Shown: positions 43,481 through 52,554, numbered from the stretch's first letter. The stretch is 64,000 nt of DNA from RGIG8244 sp045592785 (GCA_045592785.1 JAZNVL010000060.1:69362-133361); one strand, 5' to 3'. The notes: generated by a model from the letters alone, not told the origin. A program made the numbers and translations.

Positions 43481-44269
43481 TTATTTCGCCGTGTATCCGC
43501 CATCCACCGGGATATTGGTGCCGGTCAGATAGGATGAGGCATCCGATGCCAGGAATACAATGATCCCCTTCAAGTCTTCCTGATTCGCCATCCGTTTCAG
43601 CTGGGTCCGTTCGGAATACTGACGGACAAAGGCTTCCGGGTGAACGTCTTCCTGCAAACCGCCGGGGTGAATGGCGTTCACACGCACATTGTATTCGCCC
43701 AGAACGCTGGCAGTCCAGCGGGTGAAGTTGACCAGTCCGCCCTTTTCATAGAAGTAAGCCGGGGAGGGACTGCGGTTCATATCGGTTCCTGCGTAGTTGG
43801 CAAATTCCGGTCCCACCAATCCCATGAAAGATCCGATATTGATAATGGATCCGGACTTTTGTTTTTTCATCACTTCACCTGCAACGGCAGTCAGGTAGAA
43901 CATGCCGGATGCGTTGATGTGGAAACTGGCATCGTATACGGAAAGTTCTTTCTTCCAATCACTGCATGCACAACGGGAAACCGAGTTGTTCACCAGAATA
44001 TCCAGCCGTCCGGTTTCCTCCACCACGCGCCGGATCAGTTCGTCGCAGGACTTCTCATCGCCCTGATCCAGGGGGAGGGCGCGGACATCCAGTCCGGCAG
44101 CCCGAAACTGTGTCGCAGTTTTTTCCAGGTTTTCCATGTTCCGGGAGGCGATATAGACCGTTGCTCCGGCTTCGCCCAATGCTTCCACGATCTGTTTACC
44201 ATAACGTCCGGCGCCGCCTGTTACGATAGCGGTGCGCCCGTTGAGTTTGAATGAGTCGATTACGTTCAT
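43481..44269 (-). CDS. Short-chain dehydrogenase/reductase
   Basis: 262 residues, Rossmann-fold oxidoreductase. Cofactor motif GGAGRYGKQI, NNSVS at strand 4, catalytic Ser-Tyr-Lys with Tyr-x3-Lys as YFYEK, and a C-terminal ASSYLTGTNIPVDGGYTAK end. It resembles gluconate 5-dehydrogenase-type enzymes. AAGGAT precedes the ATG. Co-transcribed with the aldo/keto reductase, likely for interconversion of a sugar or sugar acid. Confidence 0.9.
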   Translation of the reverse strand: MNVIDSFKLNGRTAIVTGGAGRYGKQIVEALGEAGATVYIASRNMENLEKTATQFRAAGLDVRALPLDQGDEKSCDELIRRVVEETGRLDILVNNSVSRCACSDWKKELSVYDASFHINASGMFYLTAVAGEVMKKQKSGSIINIGSFMGLVGPEFANYAGTDMNRSPSPAYFYEKGGLVNFTRWTASVLGEYNVRVNAIHPGGLQEDVHPEAFVRQYSERTQLKRMANQEDLKGIIVFLASDASSYLTGTNIPVDGGYTAK

Positions 44270-44306
44270 GTTGCAAATCCTTATATTTATGTGGTTATTG
44301 TCAAAC

Positions 44307-44335
44307 TATAAAACGTGAATAATTTTCGTTTTATA
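44307..44335. promoter_or_regulatory. Candidate operator (inverted repeat) upstream of the SDR gene
   Basis: TATAAAACG at 44307-44315 and CGTTTTATA at 44327-44335 form a perfect 9-bp inverted repeat with an 11-bp centre, 38 bp before the SDR start codon. A repressor site is plausible. The 44270-44422 stretch holds nothing else I can support. Confidence 0.4.
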
Positions 44336-44422
44336 CGATATAATATTTGAAAAACCTGTTGAGGGATAGTATTTTATATTAATCCAAAAAAACAAAATCC
44401 CAACCACCCGACAGATGATTCA

Positions 44423-44683
44423 ATGATTAATATAGCACAAGGTAGTGAAAAAATCAACTCAAAAGGCGGAAATATTTTAATAGGAACGCAACTTTTCAGT
44501 ATAGGATTGGAAAAGATGAATCATTTGACGACATCAAAAACCTAATACGGCGAATTTTCTCACAGCGACATAGCTGATATGGCTGTGACACTGTTAGCGA
44601 ACGGCAAAAGCGATTTTGCTGATATTGATTTGTATCGCAATGACTCCTTGTTCAAGACCGTTCTCAATTTCCTGAATCCGTGA
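44423..44683 (+). pseudogene. IS1380-type transposase relic (N-terminal fragment)
   Basis: Reading from ATG 44423, the frame gives EKINSKGGNILIGTQL, an in-frame TAA at about 44540, then YGEFSHSDIADMAVTLL, GKSDFADIDLYRND and SLFKTVLN before TGA at 44681. The SKGG, HSDI and DIDLYRxD blocks in this order are those of IS1380 transposase N-termini. The rest of the transposase is missing, so this is a decayed end fragment with an internal stop. Confidence 0.6.
44429..44457 (-). promoter_or_regulatory. Promoter-like element facing the SDR gene
   Basis: Minus strand TTGATT (44457-44452), 17-nt spacer ending TGTGC, TATATT (44434-44429). It lies in the 5' end of the transposase relic and would give a ~155-nt leader to the SDR gene. 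Confidence 0.45.
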
Positions 44684-44715
44684 AGACTTTTGCTTGAAGT
44701 CTTCACGGATTCAGG
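44671..44715. repeat. Perfect 19-bp inverted repeat
   Basis: CCTGAATCCGTGAAGACTT at 44671-44689 and its exact complement at 44697-44715, loop TTGCTTG. It lies at the broken end of the transposase relic and 7 nt from the stop of the lipoprotein gene. No T-run follows on either strand, so it is not a typical intrinsic terminator. Confidence 0.85.
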
Positions 44716-44721
44716 TCAAAC

Positions 44722-45357
44722 TTATTCCGGAATGATCACAGACTGCAGGAACAGTTCGCCCAGCTCTTTCATCCCGTATTTTTCGATTTCACTGGCAAAT
44801 GCCGTACGGACATATTTTGCTTCCAGTAACACGTCCGGTTCGTGAGGATGGAGAAGGGCAAAGCCTTCCGTCAGGATCAGACGTCCATCCCGGGGATCTC
44901 TGCCGCGTTCCCGGAACCAGACCACTTTTCTGCCGTTGAACATCCTGACTTCCGATTCAAAGGCGAATGCGTTACGGTTGGAGTTCCAGGTCTCTTCATA
45001 GCGTTTCTGCAATTCTTCCACGTTCGCAGCCAGAACGGACATCTCTTCCTGCACCACATAACAGTGAAAGTCGTAGTCCCTTGCCGTATGTTTCCGTTCC
45101 ACCGTCCAGTCCGCATGACGGGAGTCATTCCACGCCACATAGATACGAAACCGGCTGTCCTGTGGATTGCGAATGAGAAAACTGTCGTAGCGGACTTCCG
45201 GCACATCATCCGTCAAGTCCAGTCTGACGTGTCCCGATTCTTCCTCGATCGTCGGGACATTGCCGCGTTCGCCCTGTTCCGGAATGATGATTCCCTGATA
45301 GCAGCCCATGATGAGGGTGCAGGCAAACACAAAAAGCAGTACGATCCACTTACTCAT
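44722..45357 (-). CDS. Lipoprotein of unknown function
   Basis: 211 residues. Hydrophobic leader with lipobox IMGC (Cys19). The mature part contains an immunity- or stress-type alpha/beta domain (HCYVVQEEMSVLAANVEELQKRYEETW) that I do not recognise. The ATG at 45357 overlaps the prepilin peptidase stop as ATGA and has AGGAAAG upstream; the long frame to 45708 is a shadow of the peptidase gene. Last gene of the six-gene unit. Confidence 0.7.
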   Translation of the reverse strand: MSKWIVLLFVFACTLIMGCYQGIIIPEQGERGNVPTIEEESGHVRLDLTDDVPEVRYDSFLIRNPQDSRFRIYVAWNDSRHADWTVERKHTARDYDFHCYVVQEEMSVLAANVEELQKRYEETWNSNRNAFAFESEVRMFNGRKVVWFRERGRDPRDGRLILTEGFALLHPHEPDVLLEAKYVRTAFASEIEKYGMKELGELFLQSVIIPE

Positions 45358-46280
45358 AAGCCGTCTTTCCTGAAAAATAAAACAACACTGCGCATAACAA
45401 ATTCTGCGGAAAACATCCAGATGAACGCGCAGATCGTCATGAACGGGGCAAAGGCGAAACCGCGTCGTTTCCGTTTCGGACGGAAACACCAGTAGATCGG
45501 CATGTAGATCATGGCAATGACCGAAGATGCCGCCAGGATCAATACGGTGGGAAACCAGCCGAACGTCCCGGCGACCACAACCAGATATTTCACGTCTCCC
45601 CAGCCGAACGCATCCCGTTTGAATAGAAGGCGTCCCAGCAGGGTGAAGGCGGACATGACGAATGCCGCTCCTGCCATATTGGCAAGACAGATCCAGAGGG
45701 ATTTCCAATCAGGTTGTAAAGGGAAAAGTCCTTTATGCAGAAGATAATATACGGGGACAATGATCATTGCTGTGATCGTCAGGGTATCCGGGATCACACG
45801 CAGGTCGCAATCGGTAAATGCACAGCACAGCAGAATGGAGATCACAAAGAACATCAACAACATCGTGGGTAACGGTAATTGTAAATACGATACTTTCAAA
45901 TAGCTTGCTGCGAATAACAATCCGGTGGTCAATTCCACGATCCAGTAACGCGGTGAAATGTGTATGCCACATTCTTTGCAGGAGCCCCAGAGAAACAGAT
46001 AACTGAATAACGGGATGTTTTCGTACCAGGAGAGTTGATGATTGCATTTCGGACAATGGCTTTTCGGACGGAACAGGCTCATTTTCAGCGGAAGACGGTA
46101 GATACATACATTGAGAAAACTCCCGATGTTGCACCCGAGCCAGAATATAACGATCCCGCTGAATATCTGATATTTCCGCATGACTTCCACATACACACGG
46201 GTGCTGGTCGCTTCGATCCAGATCTGTTCCCAGGGCAGCGACATGAAAAACTTCTTCAGAATCTCAAATTGTTCCAACAT
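45354..46280 (-). CDS. Type IV prepilin peptidase (A24 family)
   Basis: 308-residue inner-membrane aspartyl protease that cleaves prepilin leaders and N-methylates. N-terminal NIGSFLNVCIYRLP, then a zinc-type domain with CPKCNHQ and CKECGI, then catalytic aspartates in FTDCDLRVIPD and the GxGD motif of FGWGDVKYL. Eight membrane segments. It comes 3 nt after nadE. No pilin or secretion genes are in the window. Confidence 0.92.
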   Translation of the reverse strand: MLEQFEILKKFFMSLPWEQIWIEATSTRVYVEVMRKYQIFSGIVIFWLGCNIGSFLNVCIYRLPLKMSLFRPKSHCPKCNHQLSWYENIPLFSYLFLWGSCKECGIHISPRYWIVELTTGLLFAASYLKVSYLQLPLPTMLLMFFVISILLCCAFTDCDLRVIPDTLTITAMIIVPVYYLLHKGLFPLQPDWKSLWICLANMAGAAFVMSAFTLLGRLLFKRDAFGWGDVKYLVVVAGTFGWFPTVLILAASSVIAMIYMPIYWCFRPKRKRRGFAFAPFMTICAFIWMFSAEFVMRSVVLFFRKDGL

Positions 46281-46283
46281 ACA

Positions 46284-48140
46284 TTATCCTTTCTGCTCCG
46301 TTTCAAGACGGGCAAGCCAGGATGCCGCAGAGGCATCCGACGGCATCTTCCAATCCGTGCGCGGGGAAAGCGATACCGGACCCGTCACCGGTCCGTCGCA
46401 GGAACAGGACCGTTTGAATTGCTGTGTGAAGAATCGACGGATGAACAGCTGCAATGTCCGCCGGATCTCTTCTTCAGGGTAAGTATTTCCGAAAGCGGCT
46501 TTCGCCAGGAAAAGAACTTTTTCCGGATCCGCACCGTTCCGGACGATATGATACAGGTAAAAGTCATGGAGTTCGTATGCCCCCAGAATCGTTTCCGTTT
46601 TCTGCTGGATCCCGCCATCTTCATCGGCGGGAAGCAGTTCCGGAGAGACCGGAGTGGCAAGAATATCCAATAACACCTGTCGCAGGGTTTCATCTTCCTG
46701 TGATTCCGCGTACCACTTCACGATCGCCCGGATCGCGGTTTTGCTCACCGTACAGTTCACGGAATACATGGACATGTGATCGCCGTTGTAGGTACTCCAT
46801 CCCAATGCGATCTCCGAAAGGTCGCCGGTCCCGATAAGCAAGCCGCGTTCCCGGTTTGCCACATCCATCAGGATCTGAGTCCGTTCCCGCGCCTGGGTGT
46901 TTTCATACGTTACGGAATGGTCCGCAGGATCGTGTCCGATATCCGCAAAATGCTGCAGACAGGCGGCTTTGATATCAACGGTACGCAGTTCCGCTTTCAG
47001 ACATTCCGCCAGCTTTTCCGCATTGCCTTTTGTCCGGTTCGTGGTTCCGAACCCGGGCATCGTCAGCGCAAGCACATCCCCGGGATCACGTCCCAGAAGT
47101 TTGAATGTTTCCGCCGCGACAAGGAACGCCAACGTGGAATCCAATCCGCCGGAAAGCCCGAGTACGGCTTTCTGACTGCCGGTGATCTCCAACCGTTTTG
47201 CCAGCGCATGACACTGGATCCGGAAACTTTCCCGGCAGGCCTCATCACCGCCCATCAGGAAGGGCAGGGGGTCCACATGACGGTATTTGAGTTCATCGAC
47301 TTCAGAAACCGGTTCCAGCGTGAGATGTTCCGCTGCCGGTTCCGCCATCCGTTGACGGAGACGTTGTCCCTGCAGAGCTCCGAAGTCCACATCCCGGTAG
47401 AGAATATCACTTTTCCGGCTGTAACGTTCGTTCTCCACAATTACATCATCTTCCGCGATAAGAAGTTGTCCGTCGCAGACCGCATCGGTGGTCGATTCAT
47501 GTACGCCGGAGGATGCCGCCAGATAGATCGCGTGATGCAGTCCCGCCCGGCTGCCGAATGTCTGCCGTTTTTCTTCCGCCTGACGTGCCGTCCGGTTTCC
47601 CGCGGAAAGATTGCAGATCAGGGCGACACCCTGTTCCGCAAGTACGGCTCCGGGCGAAACGCTTTTTCGCCATTCCTCGCCGATCTCGATCCCGAACGTA
47701 AAACATTCGTTGATGCGGTATGTTTCCGAGAACACATGATCCGTACTGACCAGTCCATCCAGAAGCACTGCGCCGTCAGCAAACCGCGGGTCATTCCCCC
47801 GTTTCGGTGACAGCATGATATCGCCATTCTGCAAAACAGCGGCACAGTTATACACCTGATTCTTCACAAGAACGGGCAGCCCGACCACCAGGATCATCGC
47901 TTCCGAACGGAAATGTTCCGCGATCGTTTCCAATCCTTTCCAGGCTTCCTCCAACAGCAGCGGCTGATAAAACAAGTCGCCGCACGTCGTTCCGGTCAAA
48001 CTCAATTCCGGGAATACGGTCAGACACGCACCGGCACGGCGTGCTTCCTCTCCGCAACGGATGATCTCTTTTGTGTTGAATGAAACATCCGCAACGCGGA
48101 GTTCCGGACTCACTGCTGCAATTCTGTAAAATCCGTACAT
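46284..48140 (-). CDS. nadE: NAD+ synthetase with nitrilase-like N-terminal domain lacking the catalytic Cys
   Basis: 618 residues. The C-terminal half is NAD synthase (SGGLDST ATP-pyrophosphatase loop, GTGDLSEIALGWSTYNGD, DEDGG-like tail). The N-terminal half is the glutaminase domain: Glu45 (FPELSLTG) and Lys113 (SPKRGN) are kept, but the nucleophile position reads FGIEIGEEW, with Gly154 where Cys is expected. If so, the enzyme may rely on free ammonia. ATG 48140 follows AAGGAGTTGATCGTT. Confidence 0.9.
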   Translation of the reverse strand: MYGFYRIAAVSPELRVADVSFNTKEIIRCGEEARRAGACLTVFPELSLTGTTCGDLFYQPLLLEEAWKGLETIAEHFRSEAMILVVGLPVLVKNQVYNCAAVLQNGDIMLSPKRGNDPRFADGAVLLDGLVSTDHVFSETYRINECFTFGIEIGEEWRKSVSPGAVLAEQGVALICNLSAGNRTARQAEEKRQTFGSRAGLHHAIYLAASSGVHESTTDAVCDGQLLIAEDDVIVENERYSRKSDILYRDVDFGALQGQRLRQRMAEPAAEHLTLEPVSEVDELKYRHVDPLPFLMGGDEACRESFRIQCHALAKRLEITGSQKAVLGLSGGLDSTLAFLVAAETFKLLGRDPGDVLALTMPGFGTTNRTKGNAEKLAECLKAELRTVDIKAACLQHFADIGHDPADHSVTYENTQARERTQILMDVANRERGLLIGTGDLSEIALGWSTYNGDHMSMYSVNCTVSKTAIRAIVKWYAESQEDETLRQVLLDILATPVSPELLPADEDGGIQQKTETILGAYELHDFYLYHIVRNGADPEKVLFLAKAAFGNTYPEEEIRRTLQLFIRRFFTQQFKRSCSCDGPVTGPVSLSPRTDWKMPSDASAASWLARLETEQKG

Positions 48141-48153
48141 AACGATCAACTCC

Positions 48154-50046
48154 TTACTTTCTGCCGAAACGGCGTTCCACTTCCGATAACGGTATATTCA
48201 ATATCGTGGGGCGTCCATGCGGACACGAAAACGGCAATTCGCATTTCCCCAGTTCTTTCACAAGTGCTTCACATTCTTCCATGGAGAGTACCTCATGGGC
48301 TTTCACGGCGGCTTTACATGCCGCACGGGCGATCCGCTCAATCACATTCTTCTGCGCCGCACCATCCGATGCCAACCGGGAAAGAATATCCAGAAACATT
48401 CCGCCCGCATTATCCTGTTTCACCGCCGCCGGGATCCCGTTCAGGATCACCGTATTCTGTCCGAACGGCTCGATCTCAAACCCGATTTTTGCAAATTCAT
48501 CGGCGTTTTTCGTGACGAACAGCATATCGGCGCGGGAGAGTTCCACCGTGATCGGCAGCAGCAGTTTCTGACAGAATGTACCATTGATACCACGCAGGAT
48601 CTGTTCAAAAAGGATCCGTTCGTGTGCCGCATGTTGGTCGATCAAAACCAAACCATCCGGAAGTGTGCCGACAATATAGGAATTCTGCAGCGTGCCCAGG
48701 ATTTTCAGGTCCGCAGAGACCGGGCGGATGGCGACGGGCGCATCTTCCTGTTCCAGTTGGAATATTTCCTGCGTTTCCTCTGCCGGAGCAGGGGAGGGGA
48801 AGAGTTCCGGAGATTCCGGGGTGACTTCTGTTTCCTGCATGACTTCATCCGGAATCACCGCAGGTTCCGTTCGTTCCGGGAAGACCCGGAGTGCCGCCGG
48901 ACGATAATCCACCAGCGCGTTGAGCATGATCTCCTGTACGGTCGGCGGGTTCAAATCCTGTTCCGGTGCGATCCCGGGGGCAAAATTGGTATATACCTGC
49001 TGTGTGGCATGATAGGTTTCCGTGCCGGGCAGTGGGCTTGCCGTCGTGGTCACCGGGTCATTGTCACGCAATGCCTTCGCCACGGCACTCCGGACTGTTG
49101 CCGTGATTTCATATTCATGATGGAACCGGACTTCCCGTTTTGCCGGGTGTACGTTTACATCCACCTCCGCAGGCTGCAGTGTTATGAACAATACCGCAAC
49201 AGGATAACGCCCCTTTTCCAGTGTGGGACCATATCCTTCCCGGATCCCGCGGTAAATCGCCTGGGCTTCCACGCAGCGGCCATTGACAAAGGTCCGTTGA
49301 TCGCTGCGTGAATTCCGGGTGTAACTCCGTTTGGAAATATAACCTTCGATCTGCACACCATATTCCGAGTGCTGAACCGGGATCAGGGAATCCGCACATG
49401 TTTTCCCGAAGAGATCCCGCAGACGGGGCATCATATCCTGCGCAGCCGGACTGGATATGGCGATATTGTTATCCAGTTTCAATTCAAATGCCACATCCGG
49501 ATTCGATAATGCGATATTCGTCACACATTCCAGAATATGACGCTCCTCCGTGGGGACCGAACGCATGAATTTACGGCGGGCAGGGACGTTGTAAAATAAA
49601 TCACGCACAATGACTTCCGTCCCCGGCGCACAGCCCGTCGGCTTGTTGGAGACAAGAGCACCGCCATTGACGGTCACTTCCGTTCCCTCGGCGGCATCCC
49701 GGCGTTTTGTCCGGATCTGAAAACGGGAGACAGAGGCTATACTGGGCAGTGCCTCTCCCCGGAACCCGAAGGATGTTATGGCAAAAATGTCTTCTTCTTT
49801 CCGGATCTTGCTGGTAGCATGGGATTCCAGACACAATAACGCATCATCCGGATCCATGCCTTCTCCGTTGTCCCGGACAGCAATGTATTTCTGTCCGCCT
49901 TTTTCAATGCTGACGGAAAGTTTTCTTGCACCGGCATCCAGTGAATTTTCCATGAGTTCTTTGACCACGGAGGCAGGGCGTTCCACCACTTCCCCTGCGG
50001 CGATCCGGTTGCAGACATCTTCCGTCAATAAATGGATCCGGCTCAT
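48154..50046 (-). CDS. mutL: DNA mismatch repair protein MutL
   Basis: 630 residues. GHKL ATPase with ELMENSLDAGA, DNGEGMDPDD and SFGFRGEALPSI; a flexible linker (~330-430); C-terminal domain with DQHAAHERILFE, matching DQHA(X)2E(X)4E, and CPHGRPT, the marks of an endonuclease-active MutL found where MutH is absent. mutS is not in this window. Overlaps the TPR gene by 4 nt. Confidence 0.96.
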   Translation of the reverse strand: MSRIHLLTEDVCNRIAAGEVVERPASVVKELMENSLDAGARKLSVSIEKGGQKYIAVRDNGEGMDPDDALLCLESHATSKIRKEEDIFAITSFGFRGEALPSIASVSRFQIRTKRRDAAEGTEVTVNGGALVSNKPTGCAPGTEVIVRDLFYNVPARRKFMRSVPTEERHILECVTNIALSNPDVAFELKLDNNIAISSPAAQDMMPRLRDLFGKTCADSLIPVQHSEYGVQIEGYISKRSYTRNSRSDQRTFVNGRCVEAQAIYRGIREGYGPTLEKGRYPVAVLFITLQPAEVDVNVHPAKREVRFHHEYEITATVRSAVAKALRDNDPVTTTASPLPGTETYHATQQVYTNFAPGIAPEQDLNPPTVQEIMLNALVDYRPAALRVFPERTEPAVIPDEVMQETEVTPESPELFPSPAPAEETQEIFQLEQEDAPVAIRPVSADLKILGTLQNSYIVGTLPDGLVLIDQHAAHERILFEQILRGINGTFCQKLLLPITVELSRADMLFVTKNADEFAKIGFEIEPFGQNTVILNGIPAAVKQDNAGGMFLDILSRLASDGAAQKNVIERIARAACKAAVKAHEVLSMEECEALVKELGKCELPFSCPHGRPTILNIPLSEVERRFGRK

Positions 50047-50777
50047 TTCGTTTCCCCTTTCTCACGCAGAATACGCTTGACTTCAGCATCTTCCAGCAAA
50101 GGCGCGAATACCGGATCCCATTTCATTTCGGAAAGTGCTGCCGGTTCCGTGCGGCGCAACACGTTTATGAAACAGGATAACGCTTTTTCTTTTTTGTTTG
50201 CGCGCAGATACATTGCGGAAAGATTCCATTCCGCCGCAGGAAACGTTTGACCGCTTACCTTGATCGCGCGTTCCAGATTCAGTATCGCATCATCAAATTT
50301 GTTCTGCATTCCCTGGGACATCGCCAGGTCATTCAGAAAGACGGGATCCTTTGGCGAAAGCGCAAGCTGTTTTTTATAAATCTGTTCCGCATTTTCATAT
50401 TTTTTCTGCTGATAAAATACATCCGCAAGCAAACGCAGAACCGCAGGAGATTCCGGATAATACAGCAACATCGTCCGCAATGCGTTTTCCGCCTCTTCGA
50501 ATTGTCCGTTGTCACGCATCGCAGTAACAGACAACAGTGTTTCACCGAATAATGGCGGGATCGGCAAAGCCACATCCGGAGAGGAACTGCGGAAATATAT
50601 CAGTTCCGTATGCGGGATCAGAGACGTTCTTTTTTCTGTCACATTATCCGTTTCATCCGTCGCAAATTCATAATGTCGCAACGAAATCAATACCAACGAC
50701 ATCAGAATAATGAAAACCAGAACCACAATACAGAATGTCAGCTGAAATTGAGTTCCTTGTGGCTTTTGCTTACTCAT
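50043..50777 (-). CDS. Membrane-anchored TPR protein
   Basis: 244 residues: one transmembrane segment (residues ~14-34) and tetratricopeptide-like helical repeats from ~85 to ~200 (EEAENALRTMLLYYPESPAV, KYENAEQIYKKQLALSPKDP, KFDDAILNLERAIKV). Likely a scaffold at the membrane; partner unknown. Overlaps both neighbours by 4 nt. Confidence 0.75.
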   Translation of the reverse strand: MSKQKPQGTQFQLTFCIVVLVFIILMSLVLISLRHYEFATDETDNVTEKRTSLIPHTELIYFRSSSPDVALPIPPLFGETLLSVTAMRDNGQFEEAENALRTMLLYYPESPAVLRLLADVFYQQKKYENAEQIYKKQLALSPKDPVFLNDLAMSQGMQNKFDDAILNLERAIKVSGQTFPAAEWNLSAMYLRANKKEKALSCFINVLRRTEPAALSEMKWDPVFAPLLEDAEVKRILREKGETK

Positions 50778-51796
50778 TCAGATCCCCTTCCATCAAACAA
50801 ACGGTCACAGAAATGACAGGCACAATGATGTCCCGGGCTCACCTCACGAAGGGCAGGGGACTCATTACGGCATTTTCCCTGCTCCGCTTCCGATAAACTC
50901 TCCCGCAGACTGCAACGGTCGCAGAATCGACAGCCTGTCCCGAAGTTTTCCGGGGAGGGGACTGTCCCCGGGATCGTTCTCAAGGTCTCTGTCGTACTGT
51001 TCAGGACCGGGACCGCCGCGATCAATGCCGAGGCGTACGGGTGGATCGGATGATGGATCAATTCCTCCGCCGTGGATGTTTCCACGATTTCACCGGCATA
51101 CATCACGGCAACACGGTCCGCAAGCTGTGCCACGATCCCCAGATTATGGGTCACAAGAATGACGGACATATCCCGTTTCCTGCGTAAATCATCGATCAGA
51201 TCCAGAATTTGTGCCTGGATCGTTACATCCAATGCCGTCGTCGGTTCATCCGCAACCAATATCGATGGCCTGCTCGCGATCGCCATGGCGATCATCACAC
51301 GCTGCTGCATACCCCCAGATAACTCATGGGGATAACGATTTACACGGTTTTCCGGATCCGGAATTCCGACCTGTCGCAGCAATTCCACCGCTTCCCTTTT
51401 GGGATCAGTGACTTCCGGACAATGCAGCCGTACTGATTCCGCAATCTGGTCTCCGATCCGGAACACCGGATTCAAACTCATGCCCGGTTCCTGAAAAATA
51501 TACGAAATCTCACCGCCGCGGATCTTGCGCAATTCCCGTTCATTCAATTGCAGAACATCCACCGTCTCGCCGTTCCGTTTTTCAAGCAGGATCTCACCGG
51601 ACGTGATTTTACCCGGGGGGCAGGGCAGCAGTCGAGCCAGAGACTGACAGCTGATACTTTTTCCACACCCGCTTTCCCCGACGATTGCAAGAAGCTCCCC
51701 CTTCTCCAAATGAAAGCCGATCCCCGTCACGGCAGAATATGACGTCCTCCCGCTCTGAAATGCAATTGAGAGATTCCTGACTTCCAATAAAGGCAT
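50774..51796 (-). CDS. Oligopeptide/dipeptide ABC transporter ATPase (OppD/DppD-like)
   Basis: 340 residues. Walker A GESGCGKS, signature LSGGMQQRV, Walker B LVADEPTTALDV, and the C-terminal cluster CRFCDRC...GKC of this subfamily. No permease or binding-protein genes are adjacent; it is followed directly by the TPR and mutL genes. It may serve components encoded elsewhere. AGGAAGGAAG precedes the ATG. Confidence 0.92.
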   Translation of the reverse strand: MPLLEVRNLSIAFQSGRTSYSAVTGIGFHLEKGELLAIVGESGCGKSISCQSLARLLPCPPGKITSGEILLEKRNGETVDVLQLNERELRKIRGGEISYIFQEPGMSLNPVFRIGDQIAESVRLHCPEVTDPKREAVELLRQVGIPDPENRVNRYPHELSGGMQQRVMIAMAIASRPSILVADEPTTALDVTIQAQILDLIDDLRRKRDMSVILVTHNLGIVAQLADRVAVMYAGEIVETSTAEELIHHPIHPYASALIAAVPVLNSTTETLRTIPGTVPSPENFGTGCRFCDRCSLRESLSEAEQGKCRNESPALREVSPGHHCACHFCDRLFDGRGSE

Positions 51797-51843
51797 CGGT
51801 TCTTCCTTCCTATATACTATATATTGTTTTTCATACTTTCAGC

Positions 51844-51871
51844 AATATATCACAATCCCGTGATTTATCAA
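51844..51871 (-). promoter_or_regulatory. Promoter of the oppD-mutL-nadE operon
   Basis: Minus strand TTGATA (51871-51866), 16-nt spacer ending GTGA, TATATT (51849-51844). Confidence 0.6.
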
Positions 51872-52214
51872 GATACTTTTTCATCTATTTAAAAGGTTTT
51901 TTATTTTTTTTCAATTTTTCTGATCCTCTCCCTGCCCGGAGTCTTTCATCCTGTCTTTCGCTTTTCCGTTCCATCCTCCGGGGCTTATCGATTCCCCAAA
52001 AATATTCTTCCAGTCCTGTCTCCCGCCGTTTCTTTTTCCGGATCCCGTTTTTCATACCCCCGGAATTTCCGGTCTGTGATCTGATACCCCAAAATGTTAA
52101 CATAAATCCAAAAAATTATTGATAAGTTATTAACATTGCATTTTTCAAAATTCATAACCAATAGTAATGATAGAGAGATACAATATAAACATCTCCCGTT
52201 TCCCCTAACCCGTG

Positions 52215-52242
52215 ACTTAACATAATATATCTTATGCGACGT
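52215..52242. other. dif-like XerC/XerD recombination site
   Basis: 28 bp: ACTTAACATAA, spacer TATATC, TTATGCGACGT. Read on the minus strand it is an XerC-type arm (ACGTCGCATAA), 6-bp centre GATATA and an XerD-type arm TTATGTTAAGT. The XerD arm differs from the E. coli one (TTATGTTAAAT) at one of 11 positions; the XerC arm keeps the CGCATAA core. The spacing is the canonical 11-6-11. Confidence 0.75.
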
Positions 52243-52485
52243 AATCAAATACCGTATAAAGCCCCGTAGAACGCTGAAAGATGCCGACCCCACCGGAAAC
52301 CCGTGAAAAGCATCCGCGACGATTACAGAGCCATTTCCTGCGATTTGCATTTTCCGGAATTTTGCGAAAAACTCCCCTCACCTATCGTGTTTTTATTTTT
52401 GCAAATGTATTTTTTTTGAAAATGGAGAAATCGGGGCAGGGTCTCTAAAAAGATAAAATGATATATTTTTTGTTTGAAATAAATA

Positions 52486-52514
52486 TTGAAAAAAAGGGTC
52501 AGGGGGTGTATAAT
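52486..52514 (+). promoter_or_regulatory. Consensus promoter of the ceramidase-like gene
   Basis: TTGAAA at 52486-52491, 17-nt spacer, TATAAT at 52509-52514. The best sigma70 match in the window. Confidence 0.8.
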
Positions 52515-52554
52515 ACGACATAAACCACATACATATAACAGAGAGGTCATTATC

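Larger units (their letters stand above)
51797..52554. other. 758-bp region without genes, holding the dif candidate
   Basis: No frame here shows coding character. Left part (51900-52080) is pyrimidine-rich on the plus strand, right part (52420-52510) purine-rich, and the middle is AT-rich with AATGTTAA/TTAACATT inverted 8-mers around 52095 and 52135. I found no good DnaA box (TTATCCACA). Confidence 0.6.

Noticed and set aside
44671..44715. Intrinsic terminator for the lipoprotein operon
   Set aside because: The stem is strong but no T-run follows on either strand; kept as a repeat.
52281..52448. 55-codon plus-strand frame in the gene-free region
   Set aside because: No ribosome site, low-complexity AT-rich end and no recognisable protein.
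51797..52554. Replication origin in the gene-free region with divergent gene orientation
   Set aside because: Genes point away from it, which suits an origin, but no DnaA boxes of TTATCCACA type, no dnaA or dnaN nearby, and a good dif site is present.
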